Source: Sedimenticola_A sp040506425
GTDB lineage: Bacteria > Pseudomonadota > Gammaproteobacteria > Chromatiales > Chromatiaceae
Assembly (NCBI GenBank): GCA_965224515.1
Contig: OZ245051.1
Span: 558,001 to 622,000, forward strand
Length of the DNA stretch: 64,000 nt
Direction of reading: 5' to 3'
Below the pieces are notes generated by a model. The model was given only the letters and a program-made list of their open reading frames with translations, did no database searches and had not been told where the DNA came from. The translations under genes and the position numbers were made by a program. Of this stretch, positions 1-7,821 are shown in pieces. Position 1 is the stretch's first letter; each line of letters starts with the position of its first letter.

Positions 1-1
1 C

Positions 2-589
2 CACGCCGCCCAGCTGATGCGTGAGAAAGAGCGTCGTTTTCTTCCGGTGGTGGATGCGCAACAGTGCCTGGTCGGTCTCTTCAGCCATCGCGAGCTGGCC
101 CAGTCCGAGCCCTCTGCCATCACCACCCTCTCTGTGGGCGAGGTCAACTACCTCACCTCCAAGATCACCATCGGCCAGCTGATGAAAAAAGAGCCCCCGG
201 TGTGCAGCCCCGGCACCCTGGTGGAGGAGGCCGGCTACCTGATCCGCAAACACAAGGTAGGTGCACTGCCGGTGGTTGAAGATGGAAGACTGGTGGGGAT
301 TGTCACCGAATCAAACATCCTTGACTTTCTGCTTGATATCACAGGCTGCGGACTGCGCGACAGCACCCGCATCGCGGTACACCTGCCCGACGAGATCGGC
401 GCCCTGGGTCGCCTGATGGACCGTATCAACGACTTCGGCGGTTATATCGCCACCGTCGTCTCACCACTCTCCATAGACGAGACTGGCAACCGCGTGGCCA
501 TCATCCGTTACCGCTCCAACAGCCCGGAGTCACTGGATGACCACCTGCGCGGCCTTGGCTACGACCTGGTAACCGAAGAGCTGCCCTGA
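2..589 (+). CDS. CBS-pair plus ACT domain protein, 5' end outside window
   Basis: The reading frame is open from the left edge, so the gene is truncated at its 5' end. The visible part holds the end of a first CBS motif (REKERRFLPVVDA...LVGLFSHREL), a complete second CBS motif at about residues 50-108 of the fragment (GALPVVEDGRLVGIVTESNI) and a C-terminal ACT domain (ALGRLMDRINDFGGYIATVV). This matches AcuB-like CBS-ACT proteins, whose CBS pairs usually bind adenosyl nucleotides and whose ACT domains bind small metabolites. The stop is 3 nt before the thioesterase gene, so it probably heads the phenylacetate/arylpyruvate operon and may act as a metabolite-sensing regulator; that role is inference. 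A methionine at 17 is inside the first CBS and is not the true start. Confidence 0.8.
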   Translation, partial: HAAQLMREKERRFLPVVDAQQCLVGLFSHRELAQSEPSAITTLSVGEVNYLTSKITIGQLMKKEPPVCSPGTLVEEAGYLIRKHKVGALPVVEDGRLVGIVTESNILDFLLDITGCGLRDSTRIAVHLPDEIGALGRLMDRINDFGGYIATVVSPLSIDETGNRVAIIRYRSNSPESLDDHLRGLGYDLVTEELP

Positions 590-592
590 ACA

Positions 593-1036
593 ATGAGCGA
601 TACCACGACCCTGACACCTGAACAGATCGGCCGCTGGATGGAGCAGCACGACCGCTATGCGCGCCTGCTTGGTATGCAGCTTGAAGCGGTGGAGGCCGGC
701 TATGCGCGGGTCTCAATGACGGTCACCGCCGACATGTTGAATTCGGTAGGAGTAACTCATGGCGGGGTCACCTTCGGCATGGCCGACTTCGCCTTCGCCG
801 TAGCGTCCAACGCCCACGGCACCGTGGCTGTGGCCCTGACGGCCCAGATCAGCTATCCGGCCGCCGGCAGAGAGGGTGATCGTCTGATCGCAGAAGCCAG
901 GGAAGAGAGCAAGACCAGACGTACCGGCCTCTATACCGTGGAGGTGCGCACCGGCGAAGGTCGCCAGGTGGGGCTTTTTACCGGCACCGTATTCCGCCGC
1001 AGTGACTCGGTCGCGGAATGGATGAACAGAGACTAG
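593..1036 (+). CDS. paaI: PaaI-like hotdog-fold acyl-CoA thioesterase
   Basis: The 147-residue protein has the hotdog thioesterase signature: a central HGGVTFGMADFAFAVASN helix following NSVGVTHGG, and a C-terminal strand pattern ending in GLFTGTVFRR. The length fits PaaI (about 140-150 aa). PaaI hydrolyses phenylacetyl-CoA and ring-hydroxylated derivatives, rescuing CoA when the pathway stalls. The gene sits 3 nt after the CBS-ACT gene and 37 nt before the phenylacetate-CoA ligase, which supports an aryl-CoA substrate. No ring-oxygenase genes (paaABCDE) are in the window, so the downstream ring-cleavage route cannot be judged here. The assignment within the hotdog family rests mainly on context. 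Confidence 0.82.
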   Translation: MSDTTTLTPEQIGRWMEQHDRYARLLGMQLEAVEAGYARVSMTVTADMLNSVGVTHGGVTFGMADFAFAVASNAHGTVAVALTAQISYPAAGREGDRLIAEAREESKTRRTGLYTVEVRTGEGRQVGLFTGTVFRRSDSVAEWMNRD

Positions 1037-1073
1037 GCCTCTCAACAGGCCCTGAGAAGAAGAGGGAAAAACC

Positions 1074-2375
1074 ATGATCCTGCACACCGATTTTGAAACC
1101 CTGCCCAGGGAAGACCTGGAGGCACTGCAGCTGAAGCGGCTCCAGGCTACCGTCGAGCGCTGCTATCACACGGTGAAGTTCTATCGCGACGCAATGGATG
1201 AGCTGGGCGTCAAACCGGGTCACATCAAGACTATTGCCGACGTGCAGCATCTACCCTATACCAAGAAAGAGCACCTGAGAGAGAATTATCCGTTTGGCCT
1301 GTTCGCTGTACCTACAGACCAGGTGGTGCGGGTACACGCCTCCTCCGGCACCACCGGCAAACCCACCGTGGTGGGCTACACCAAGCGCGACATCAACACC
1401 TGGGCTCAGCTTGTGGCACGCTGCCTGGCCGCCTCTGGCATGGGCCCAGGCGACCGCCTGCACAACGCCTATGGCTACGGCCTGTTCACCGGTGGTCTCG
1501 GCCTGCACTACGGCGGAGAGGAGCTGGGGGTGATGACCACACCCATGTCCGGTGGCCAGACCCAGAAACAGATCATGCTGCTGCAGGATTTCGAACCCAC
1601 CGCCATAAGCTGCACCCCCTCCTACGCCCTCAACATCGCAGAAGAGGCAGAGGCCATGGGCGTGGATATCCGCAAACTGCCACTGAAGGTGGGCATCCAC
1701 GGCGCAGAGCCCTGGACCGAGGAGATGCGCTACGAGATCGAGTCGCGCCTGGGCATCGACGCCATCGACATCTACGGCCTCTCCGAGGTGATGGGACCGG
1801 GTGTCGGCAACGAGTGTATCGAGGCCAAGAACGGCCTGCACATCTGGGAAGATCACTTCCTGGTGGAGTGCGTGGACGTGGACACCGGTAAACCCCTGCC
1901 CTACGGCGAAGAGGGAGAGATCGTCTTCACCTCCCTGACCAAGGAGGCGTTCCCCATCATCCGCTACCGCACCCGTGATATATCAGTGCTGGATCCAGCC
2001 CCCTGCAAATGCGGTCGAACCCATGTGCGCATGCGCCGTATCACCGGTCGCAGCGACGACATGCTGATCATCCGTGGCGTCAACGTATTCCCCTCCCAGG
2101 TGGAGTCGGTGCTTATGAAGACCGAGACCCTCTCTCCCTTCTACCAGCTGGAGGTGTTCCGCGAAGGCAACATGGACACCCTGCTGGTCAACGTGGAGGC
2201 CAGCCCACCGCTGATGGAGCAGTCCGAGGAGGCCAGGAACAAGGTGGCCCAGAAGGTGGTGCGCGATATCAAGGACTTTATCGGCGTCAGCTGCCGGGTA
2301 CAGATCAAGGGTGTAGGTGAGGTGCCCCGCTCCCAGGGCAAGGCGGTACGGGTCATCGACCACCGTAAAAACTGA
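1074..2375 (+). CDS. paaK: Phenylacetate-CoA ligase
   Basis: This 433-residue adenylate-forming enzyme carries the P-loop-like motif VHASSGTTGKPTVVGYTKRD, the acyl-adenylate motif DIYGLSEVMGPGVGNEC and the C-terminal RITGRSDDMLIIRGVNVFPSQ typical of PaaK. It activates phenylacetate to phenylacetyl-CoA with ATP. The length matches the family (430-440 aa). The start has an AGAGGGA-type ribosome site. It sits between paaI and iorAB, suggesting that arylacetates made from aromatic amino acids, or released by thioesterase, are recaptured as CoA esters. The short PaaK architecture distinguishes it from longer fatty-acyl-CoA ligases such as the one at 15408-17105. Confidence 0.93.
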   Translation: MILHTDFETLPREDLEALQLKRLQATVERCYHTVKFYRDAMDELGVKPGHIKTIADVQHLPYTKKEHLRENYPFGLFAVPTDQVVRVHASSGTTGKPTVVGYTKRDINTWAQLVARCLAASGMGPGDRLHNAYGYGLFTGGLGLHYGGEELGVMTTPMSGGQTQKQIMLLQDFEPTAISCTPSYALNIAEEAEAMGVDIRKLPLKVGIHGAEPWTEEMRYEIESRLGIDAIDIYGLSEVMGPGVGNECIEAKNGLHIWEDHFLVECVDVDTGKPLPYGEEGEIVFTSLTKEAFPIIRYRTRDISVLDPAPCKCGRTHVRMRRITGRSDDMLIIRGVNVFPSQVESVLMKTETLSPFYQLEVFREGNMDTLLVNVEASPPLMEQSEEARNKVAQKVVRDIKDFIGVSCRVQIKGVGEVPRSQGKAVRVIDHRKN

Positions 2376-2440
2376 CGGCATACCGAGAGGATTCCGCTGC
2401 CGGGGACTTAGTCATGTTTTTCGGCAGCGCACAATTTACC

Positions 2441-2470
2441 TTTACGTAAACGTAAACTTTGTTTCATAAT
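2441..2470 (+). promoter_or_regulatory. Candidate promoter with inverted-repeat operator upstream of iorA
   Basis: The 141-bp gap between paaK and iorA contains the inverted repeat TTTACG-N4-CGTAAA (2441-2456) followed by a good -10 box CATAAT (2465-2470). The left half-site doubles as a poor -35 with an 18-19 bp spacer, the long spacer typical of promoters activated by MerR-family proteins. The motif resembles, from memory, sites of LiuR, a MerR-type regulator of amino-acid and fatty-acid catabolism. No regulator gene is adjacent, so the identity of the protein is inference. Confidence 0.45.
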
Positions 2471-2516
2471 TCCCCTCTCAGGCTAAGGGCATCTGAAACA
2501 GAACAGGATAGAGATC

Positions 2517-4406
2517 ATGAGCGCAGTCAATCCACTTCCGGCAACCGACCGGAGATTCATGTCAGGCAACGAGGCGGTCGCCCGTGGAGCCTGGGAAGCA
2601 GGTTGCAGAGTGGCCGCGGCCTACCCCGGCACCCCCTCCACCGAGATATTGGAGTACGCATCCCAGTTCGACGATATGTACTCCGAGTGGTCAATCAACG
2701 AGAAGGTCTCCCTGGAAGTGGCCATCGGCGCCTCCCTGGCAGGCAGCCGGGCCATCTGCGCCATGAAGCATGTGGGGCTCAATGTCGCGTCTGACGCCCT
2801 GATGACCCAGACCCTGATCGGAGTCGGCGGTGGCCTGGTGATCGCCGTGGCCGACGACGTGGGACTCTCGTCGTCCCAGAATGAGCAGGATTCCCGCTTC
2901 TGGGGCCGCTTCGCCCATGTACCGGTGCTTGAGCCCGCCGACTCCCAGGAGGCGTACGAGATGACTCAGTACGCCTTCGAACTCTCCGAGCAGTTCGATA
3001 CCCCCGTGATCCTGCGCATGACCACCCGTATCTGCCACGTAAAAGGTGTAGTCACCCCCGGGGAACGCAAAGAGTTTGAACTGGCAGATGGTTTCAAGAA
3101 AGACCCTTCTCGCATGGTGATGACACCGTCAAACGCCAAGCACCGCATCCCGATGATGCACGCCCGCGAAGAGGAGATGAAGAAGTTCACCGAGGGCCAC
3201 GAGCTGAACGTCGTCCAGGATGGCAGTGACAAGCGGATCGGTTTTGTCGTCTCCGGCCCCACCTACATGCATGTGCAGGAGGCCTATCCCGAGATGCCCC
3301 TGATCAAGCTTGGGCTCAGCTACCCGGTACCCATGGAGCAGATCCGTGAGTTCTCGACCCAGGTCGACCAGCTGGTGTTGGTTGAAGAGGTGGAACCGAT
3401 TCTGGAGACAGAGATCAAGGCCGCAGGCATTACCGTCCTCGGCAAAGAGGTCCTGCCCCGCATCGGTGAACTGGCGGCAAATGTCCTGCGCCCGGCAATA
3501 GGCAAACTGCTGGGAGAAGAGGTGCCTGAGCAGGCGCCGGTTGCAGAGACAAAGGCCCCCGAAGTCCAGCTGCAGATCAATCCGGCCGACAATCTCTTTC
3601 CCCGCCCTCCAACCATGTGCGTGGCCTGTCCCCACCTGGGCATCTACTACTGCCTCTCGAAGATACCCAAGACCAGTATCTCCGGAGACATCGGCTGCTA
3701 CACACTGGGTGCCGGCCACCCCTGGAACGCTCTGGACACCACTATCTGCATGGGCGCCTCAATGGGCGTTGCCCTCGGCCTGGACAAGGGCCGCGTCGAG
3801 GCTGACAAGGACAAGAAGATCATCGCCGTGATCGGCGACTCAACCTTCATGCATATGGGCATGCAGGGACTGCTCGACATCACCTACAACCGCGGCAATG
3901 TCACCATCCTGCTGCTGGACAACCGCGCTGTTGGCATGACCGGCGGCCAGTACAACCCGGCCAGCGGTCGTGACATCCACGGTGAGGAGTCTCTGCGGGT
4001 CGATTTTCCCAAGATCTGCGAAGCCATGGGCGTTAAGCCCGAGCGCATCCACGAGGTGAACCCCTATGAGCTGCCCAGCCTGTTCAAGACGCTGCGCACA
4101 GAGACCAAGGTAGAGGACACCTCGGTGATCATCACCAACCAGCCCTGCGTGCTGGTGGACTTCTACAAGCACCAACCCGCTTTTACGGTGATAGAGGATG
4201 AGTGCACCGGCTGTAAAAACTGCCTCGACCTGGGCTGCCCGGCGATCTCCGTGACCCGTCGCGAAACCGTGGTGAAACCCAATGGCAAAGAGAAAGAGCT
4301 GGCGTTCGTGAAGATCGACAGCCAGGCCTGCACCGGTTGCGACCTCTGTCCCAAGACCTGTGGTCCGGATGCCATTGTCCCGCTGGAAGGTTTCAGCCGC
4401 CAGTAA
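2517..4406 (+). CDS. iorA: Indolepyruvate ferredoxin oxidoreductase alpha subunit
   Basis: The 629-residue protein has the order expected for IorA: an N-terminal pyrimidine-binding TPP domain (GNEAVARGAWEAG, AYPGTPSTEIL), a central TPP-binding domain with GDSTFMHMGMQGLLD...NRGNVTILLLDN, and a C-terminal pair of 4Fe-4S motifs (CTGCKNCLDLGCP and CTGCDLCPKTCGP). With IorB it converts arylpyruvates to aryl-acetyl-CoA and reduces ferredoxin. The gene lies 31 nt before iorB. With paaK upstream, this suggests that phenylalanine, tyrosine or tryptophan transamination products are channelled to aryl-acetyl-CoA. Branched-chain 2-oxoacids are possible alternative substrates. Confidence 0.93.
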   Translation: MSAVNPLPATDRRFMSGNEAVARGAWEAGCRVAAAYPGTPSTEILEYASQFDDMYSEWSINEKVSLEVAIGASLAGSRAICAMKHVGLNVASDALMTQTLIGVGGGLVIAVADDVGLSSSQNEQDSRFWGRFAHVPVLEPADSQEAYEMTQYAFELSEQFDTPVILRMTTRICHVKGVVTPGERKEFELADGFKKDPSRMVMTPSNAKHRIPMMHAREEEMKKFTEGHELNVVQDGSDKRIGFVVSGPTYMHVQEAYPEMPLIKLGLSYPVPMEQIREFSTQVDQLVLVEEVEPILETEIKAAGITVLGKEVLPRIGELAANVLRPAIGKLLGEEVPEQAPVAETKAPEVQLQINPADNLFPRPPTMCVACPHLGIYYCLSKIPKTSISGDIGCYTLGAGHPWNALDTTICMGASMGVALGLDKGRVEADKDKKIIAVIGDSTFMHMGMQGLLDITYNRGNVTILLLDNRAVGMTGGQYNPASGRDIHGEESLRVDFPKICEAMGVKPERIHEVNPYELPSLFKTLRTETKVEDTSVIITNQPCVLVDFYKHQPAFTVIEDECTGCKNCLDLGCPAISVTRRETVVKPNGKEKELAFVKIDSQACTGCDLCPKTCGPDAIVPLEGFSRQ

Positions 4407-4436
4407 CTCACACACTGAATACAGAGTAAAACTATC

Positions 4437-5039
4437 GTGAGCGAGAACACTACCACCAACATCCTGGTCTCCGGTATCGGCGGCCAGGGCGTCATGACCG
4501 CCGCCGAGATCCTCTCCCAGACCGCCCTGGCCCAGGGCTACGACGTCAAGAAAACAGAGGTAGCCGGCATGGCCCAGCGAGGTGGCGTGGTCACCTCCCA
4601 TGTGCGTTTCGGCAAGCGCGTACTTTCACCCGCCATACCACCGGGCGAGGCGGACATCCTGGTCGGCTTCGAACCAGCCGAGGCACTGCGCTGGTGCACG
4701 CAACTACGCCCGAATGGCGTCGCCATGGTCAACCGGTTCAAGCAGGAGCCGCCGGTTGTCAGCCTCGGCCTTTTCGACTACCCGGACGACCCTATCGGGC
4801 AGATCCAGCAACTGGGCATCAACATACACGCCTTCGACGCTGGCGCCATTGCCCGTGACCTGGGCAACTTCCGCCTGGTCAACACCGTGATGCTGGGAGC
4901 AATAGCAAACTACCTCCCCTTCTCATCTGATATTCTCAAGAACGAGATCCTGGACCGTTTTCGACAGAAAAAACCTAAGCTGGTGGAGATCAATGAAAAG
5001 GCCTTCGAGGCTGGGCAGGCCGCCGAAGCAGCCAGCTGA
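4437..5039 (+). CDS. iorB: Indolepyruvate ferredoxin oxidoreductase beta subunit
   Basis: The 200-residue protein belongs to the 2-oxoacid:acceptor oxidoreductase gamma/IorB domain family, with the signature GIGGQGVMTAAEILSQTA and the second conserved motif TEVAGMAQRGGVVTSHVRFG. It partners IorA and completes the CoA/ferredoxin-dependent decarboxylase. The start is GTG, following iorA closely; no upstream in-frame ATG exists. The length is normal for a stand-alone IorB (about 190-200 aa). After the stop the DNA holds a REP-like palindrome (5071-5135), consistent with the end of this transcription unit. Confidence 0.92.
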   Translation: MSENTTTNILVSGIGGQGVMTAAEILSQTALAQGYDVKKTEVAGMAQRGGVVTSHVRFGKRVLSPAIPPGEADILVGFEPAEALRWCTQLRPNGVAMVNRFKQEPPVVSLGLFDYPDDPIGQIQQLGINIHAFDAGAIARDLGNFRLVNTVMLGAIANYLPFSSDILKNEILDRFRQKKPKLVEINEKAFEAGQAAEAAS

Positions 5040-5070
5040 CTATCTATAACGCAAGGATCGCAGAGAAAGA

Positions 5071-5135
5071 TGTAGGTCGGCCTTCAGACCGACATGTCGG
5101 GCTCTCACAGCCGGAGGGTGAAAGCCCGGTCTACC
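5071..5135. repeat. REP-like palindromic repeat, family 1
   Basis: The segment begins TGTAGGTCGGCCTTCAG and contains two neighbouring hairpins (GTCGG...CCGAC, then GTCGGGCT...AGCCCGG). Its first 33 bases match, with one change, the core of the element at 45854-45901. It lies in an intergenic gap after iorB, as REP sequences usually do. Confidence 0.7.
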
Positions 5136-5256
5136 CTGCCACCCTGCAAGCGAAACCTTTCACCTTTAACGCTGACAAAGCTAAAGGGATCTCCCCTGCA
5201 GCCGGATATCCGGGTATATTTGCACCTGTTGTTATTTATCTATGCAAGGCAGTTTT

Positions 5257-5658
5257 ATGAATAAATGGATACTTCTGCTGGGCCTCCTGCTCAGCTCCCT
5301 CAGCGCCCAGGCCGGGCTCAACAACATCTCCAACCAGGAGCTTCAACAGCTGCTGCAACAGGGGATCCCCGTCATCGACATACGCCGCCCCGAGGAGTGG
5401 AAACAGACCGGCGTTGTTGAGGGGAGCCACCTGATGACCTTCTTCGACAAGAAGGGAAATTACGATGTGCGCAAGTGGCTCCAGGACCTGACCAGTGTCG
5501 CCAAAAAAGATGAACCCTTCATCATCATCTGCCGCACAGGTAACCGCACCGGCATCATTGGCCGCTTTCTGGCCGACAAGCTGGCTTTCCCAAAGGTCTA
5601 TAACGTCGAGAAGGGCATCACCCACTGGATTGCCAAGGGCAACCCGGTTGTGAAATAG
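5257..5658 (+). CDS. Secreted single-domain rhodanese-like protein
   Basis: The protein begins with a signal peptide (KWILLLGLLLSSLSAQAG) followed by one rhodanese domain: VIDIRRPEEW at the start of the fold and the active-site loop IICRTGNRTG, whose cysteine would carry the persulfide. The start at 5257 is preferred over 5242 because an AAGG ribosome site precedes it and it places the signal peptide at the N-terminus; the product is then 133 aa. It is probably periplasmic and may move sulfane sulfur, plausible in a sulfur oxidiser, though substrates are unknown. The stop is 2 nt before the DAHP synthase start, so the two are likely co-translated, an odd functional pair. Confidence 0.85.
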   Translation: MNKWILLLGLLLSSLSAQAGLNNISNQELQQLLQQGIPVIDIRRPEEWKQTGVVEGSHLMTFFDKKGNYDVRKWLQDLTSVAKKDEPFIIICRTGNRTGIIGRFLADKLAFPKVYNVEKGITHWIAKGNPVVK

Positions 5659-5660
5659 CG

Positions 5661-6998
5661 ATGCAGGACTGGCACCCCGAATCCTGGCAGCAGCGCCGCG
5701 CAAAGCAGCAGGCAACTTATCCCAGTAAAGAGGCCCTGGACGGGGTCATCAGTCAGCTTTCGTCGCTGCCTCCCCTTGTGACATCCTGGGAAGTCGAGGC
5801 GCTTAAGAGCCAGCTGGCTGCAGCCTCAAGGGGTGAGGCCTTCCTGCTCCAGGGCGGTGACTGCGCCGAGAATTTCAGCGACTGTACCTCCCCAATCATC
5901 ACCAACAAGCTGAAGATTCTGCTGCAGATGAGCCTGGTGCTTATTCACGGACTCAACAAGCGGGTGATCAGGGTCGGGCGCATTGCCGGACAGTATGCCA
6001 AGCCGCGCTCAGCAGACACAGAGACCGTCAACGGGCTCACACTGCCCAGCTACCGCGGTGACCTGATCAACGCTCCTGAATTCACGGCCGCAAGCCGTAT
6101 TCCGGACCCCATGCGCCTGTTGCGTGGCTATGGCCGTGCGGCCATGACCCTCAACTTCATCCGTGCCCTCTCCGAATGCGGATTCGCCGACCTCCACCAC
6201 CCAGAGAACTGGGACCTGGAGTTCGTGCACCACTCCCGCCTGGCTGACAAATACCACAAGATCGTACACGATCTCTCCCACTCCCTGCGCTTCATGGAGA
6301 CCCTTGGCGGCACGGAGAACCCTGAGATCAACCGGGTGCAGTTCTACACCAGCCACGAAGGGCTGCACCTTCACTACGAGCAGGCACTGACCCGACAGGT
6401 ACCCAACAAGAGAGGCTTCTACAATCTCTCCACCCACCTCCCCTGGATCGGCTTCCGTACGGCAGAAACAGACGGTGCCCACATCGAGTACTTCAGGGGC
6501 ATCCGGAATCCTGTCGGTGTGAAGGTCGGAGCCGGGATGTCAGAAACTTACCTGCAGGAGCTGGTTGAGCGGCTCAATCCGGAGAACGAGCCTGGGAAAC
6601 TCGTGCTGATCCACCGTTTCGGTGCAGACAAGGTGGCCGACGGCCTTCCCGGGCTGATAAATGCAGTCCGGCGAACAGAACGCAACGTGCTCTGGATCAG
6701 CGATCCGATGCATGGCAATACCGAATCCACTGCCAGCGGGGTGAAGACCAGGCGCTTCGAAAACATACTCAGTGAGCTGAGCCACTCTTTCGAGATTCAC
6801 AAGTCAGAAGGATCGATACTGGGCGGTGTACACTTCGAACTGACCGGAGATGATGTCACAGAGTGTGTCGGTGGTGCCCGTGGCCTGGACGAGACCGGGC
6901 TGAAGCGGGCCTACAAAACCCAGGTGGACCCCCGTCTCAACTATGAACAGGCCCTGGAGATGGCCATGGCGATTGTCGAGAACCAGGCCACAGATTGA
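5661..6998 (+). CDS. Class II (plant-type) 3-deoxy-7-phosphoheptulonate synthase
   Basis: The 445-residue protein shows class II DAHP synthase motifs: FLLQGGDCAENF near residue 60-71, RVGRIAGQYAKPRS near 108-121, TSHEGLHLHYEQAL, and the C-terminal GGVHFELTGDDVTECVGG. It condenses phosphoenolpyruvate and erythrose 4-phosphate, the first step of the shikimate pathway, using a divalent metal. Class II enzymes share no obvious sequence similarity with class I enzymes such as the one encoded at 9765-10880. The gene is tightly coupled to the rhodanese gene and is followed by a structured region ending in an intrinsic terminator at 7140-7172. Confidence 0.93.
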   Translation: MQDWHPESWQQRRAKQQATYPSKEALDGVISQLSSLPPLVTSWEVEALKSQLAAASRGEAFLLQGGDCAENFSDCTSPIITNKLKILLQMSLVLIHGLNKRVIRVGRIAGQYAKPRSADTETVNGLTLPSYRGDLINAPEFTAASRIPDPMRLLRGYGRAAMTLNFIRALSECGFADLHHPENWDLEFVHHSRLADKYHKIVHDLSHSLRFMETLGGTENPEINRVQFYTSHEGLHLHYEQALTRQVPNKRGFYNLSTHLPWIGFRTAETDGAHIEYFRGIRNPVGVKVGAGMSETYLQELVERLNPENEPGKLVLIHRFGADKVADGLPGLINAVRRTERNVLWISDPMHGNTESTASGVKTRRFENILSELSHSFEIHKSEGSILGGVHFELTGDDVTECVGGARGLDETGLKRAYKTQVDPRLNYEQALEMAMAIVENQATD

Positions 6999-7019
6999 AC
7001 CCCCGGACTATTGCGAATT

Positions 7020-7172
7020 ATCAATGCTCATAAGGAACCACTTATGATCAACTATACACATTGATCACCGGGAGGGTGGCCAAAGGCAGTATCGTAGTAG
7101 TGTCACCCTCCTGATGGTCTTTATCTCCTCCTTTGAAGAGGGCCGCAATGTAGTTCTGCGGCCCTTTTTTTT
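7020..7172 (+). ncRNA. Candidate structured 3' UTR or small RNA
   Basis: Between the class II DAHP synthase stop and the intrinsic terminator are several local hairpins: TCATAAG/CTTATGA (loop GAACCA), the competing pair TGATCAA/TTGATCA, and a 12-bp stem at 7069-7080 with 7102-7113 containing two G-U wobbles that preserve pairing. The stem of the terminator follows. No protein reading frame is visible. This could be a 3'UTR-derived small RNA or just a structured 3' UTR; no convincing separate promoter was found. Confidence 0.35.
7140..7172 (+). terminator. Rho-independent terminator
   Basis: A perfect 8-bp stem GGGCCGCA (7140-7147) pairs with TGCGGCCC (7157-7164), with a 9-nt loop, and is followed by eight T residues (7165-7172). 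It would end transcripts from the rhodanese/DAHP synthase unit. Confidence 0.9.
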
Positions 7173-7606
7173 GCCTGAAAAAGCGCAAGAACCGGAATGC
7201 GCAGGTGATCGATAAACGCTATCTTGTCTGCACACCAATCATAACTCGGCAGAAAATTATGAACTCCGGAATCAATAGCACAATGGGACCAGGTGAGTGG
7301 CTGATGCTGCTGACATTATCGGTGCTTTGGGGTGGCTCTTTTTTCTTTGTCGAGGTTGCCATATCGGAACTGCCCCCCCTGACCATTGTCTCCCTACGCG
7401 TTCTCCTCGCCGCCGTCGCACTCTGGATTTTTGCCTTCTCTATTGGGCTGCGCCTCCCCGTCACAGCAGGTGCATGGAGAGCATTTCTCATCATGGGCGC
7501 ACTAAACAACGTCATCCCCTTCACACTCATTGTGTGGGGGCAAACTCATATTGCCTCCGGCCTCGCGGCAATACTATTAACCCGGCGGCCAAATAGATGG
7601 GATTCA

Positions 7607-7704
7607 GCCACTGCGTGCTTGCCTGCAACAAGGCATCAAAATGCCACTGTAGCACTTCTACAGTAAGTTTTGATAACGTAGTTCGCAGGCAAGCACGCAG
7701 TGGC
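7607..7704. repeat. Nested palindrome 1 inside the MITE
   Basis: Arms GCCACTGCGTGCTTGCCTGC (7607-7626) and its exact reverse complement (7685-7704) enclose a second pair ATCAAAA/TTTTGAT and a third pair ACTGTAG/CTACAGT around a CACTT loop. A single strand could fold into one long, interrupted hairpin. Confidence 0.85.
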
Positions 7705-7734
7705 CTATCTTTTTTAATCAATCTGTTAGGTGCA

Positions 7735-7821
7735 TCAAGCATGGCCTTGCTCTGTGTTGTGGCTCTTGCCAATGGAGTAGCCATTACCTGTGAGCCACGC
7801 CTTGATCAAGTCCATGCTTGA
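7735..7821. repeat. Nested palindrome 2 inside the MITE
   Basis: Outer arms TCAAGCATGG (7735-7744) and CCATGCTTGA (7812-7821) enclose GTGGCTC (7759-7765)/GAGCCAC (7792-7798) and then AATGG (7771-7775)/CCATT (7781-7785) around an AGTAG loop. The layout mirrors the first nested palindrome but the sequences differ. Confidence 0.8.
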
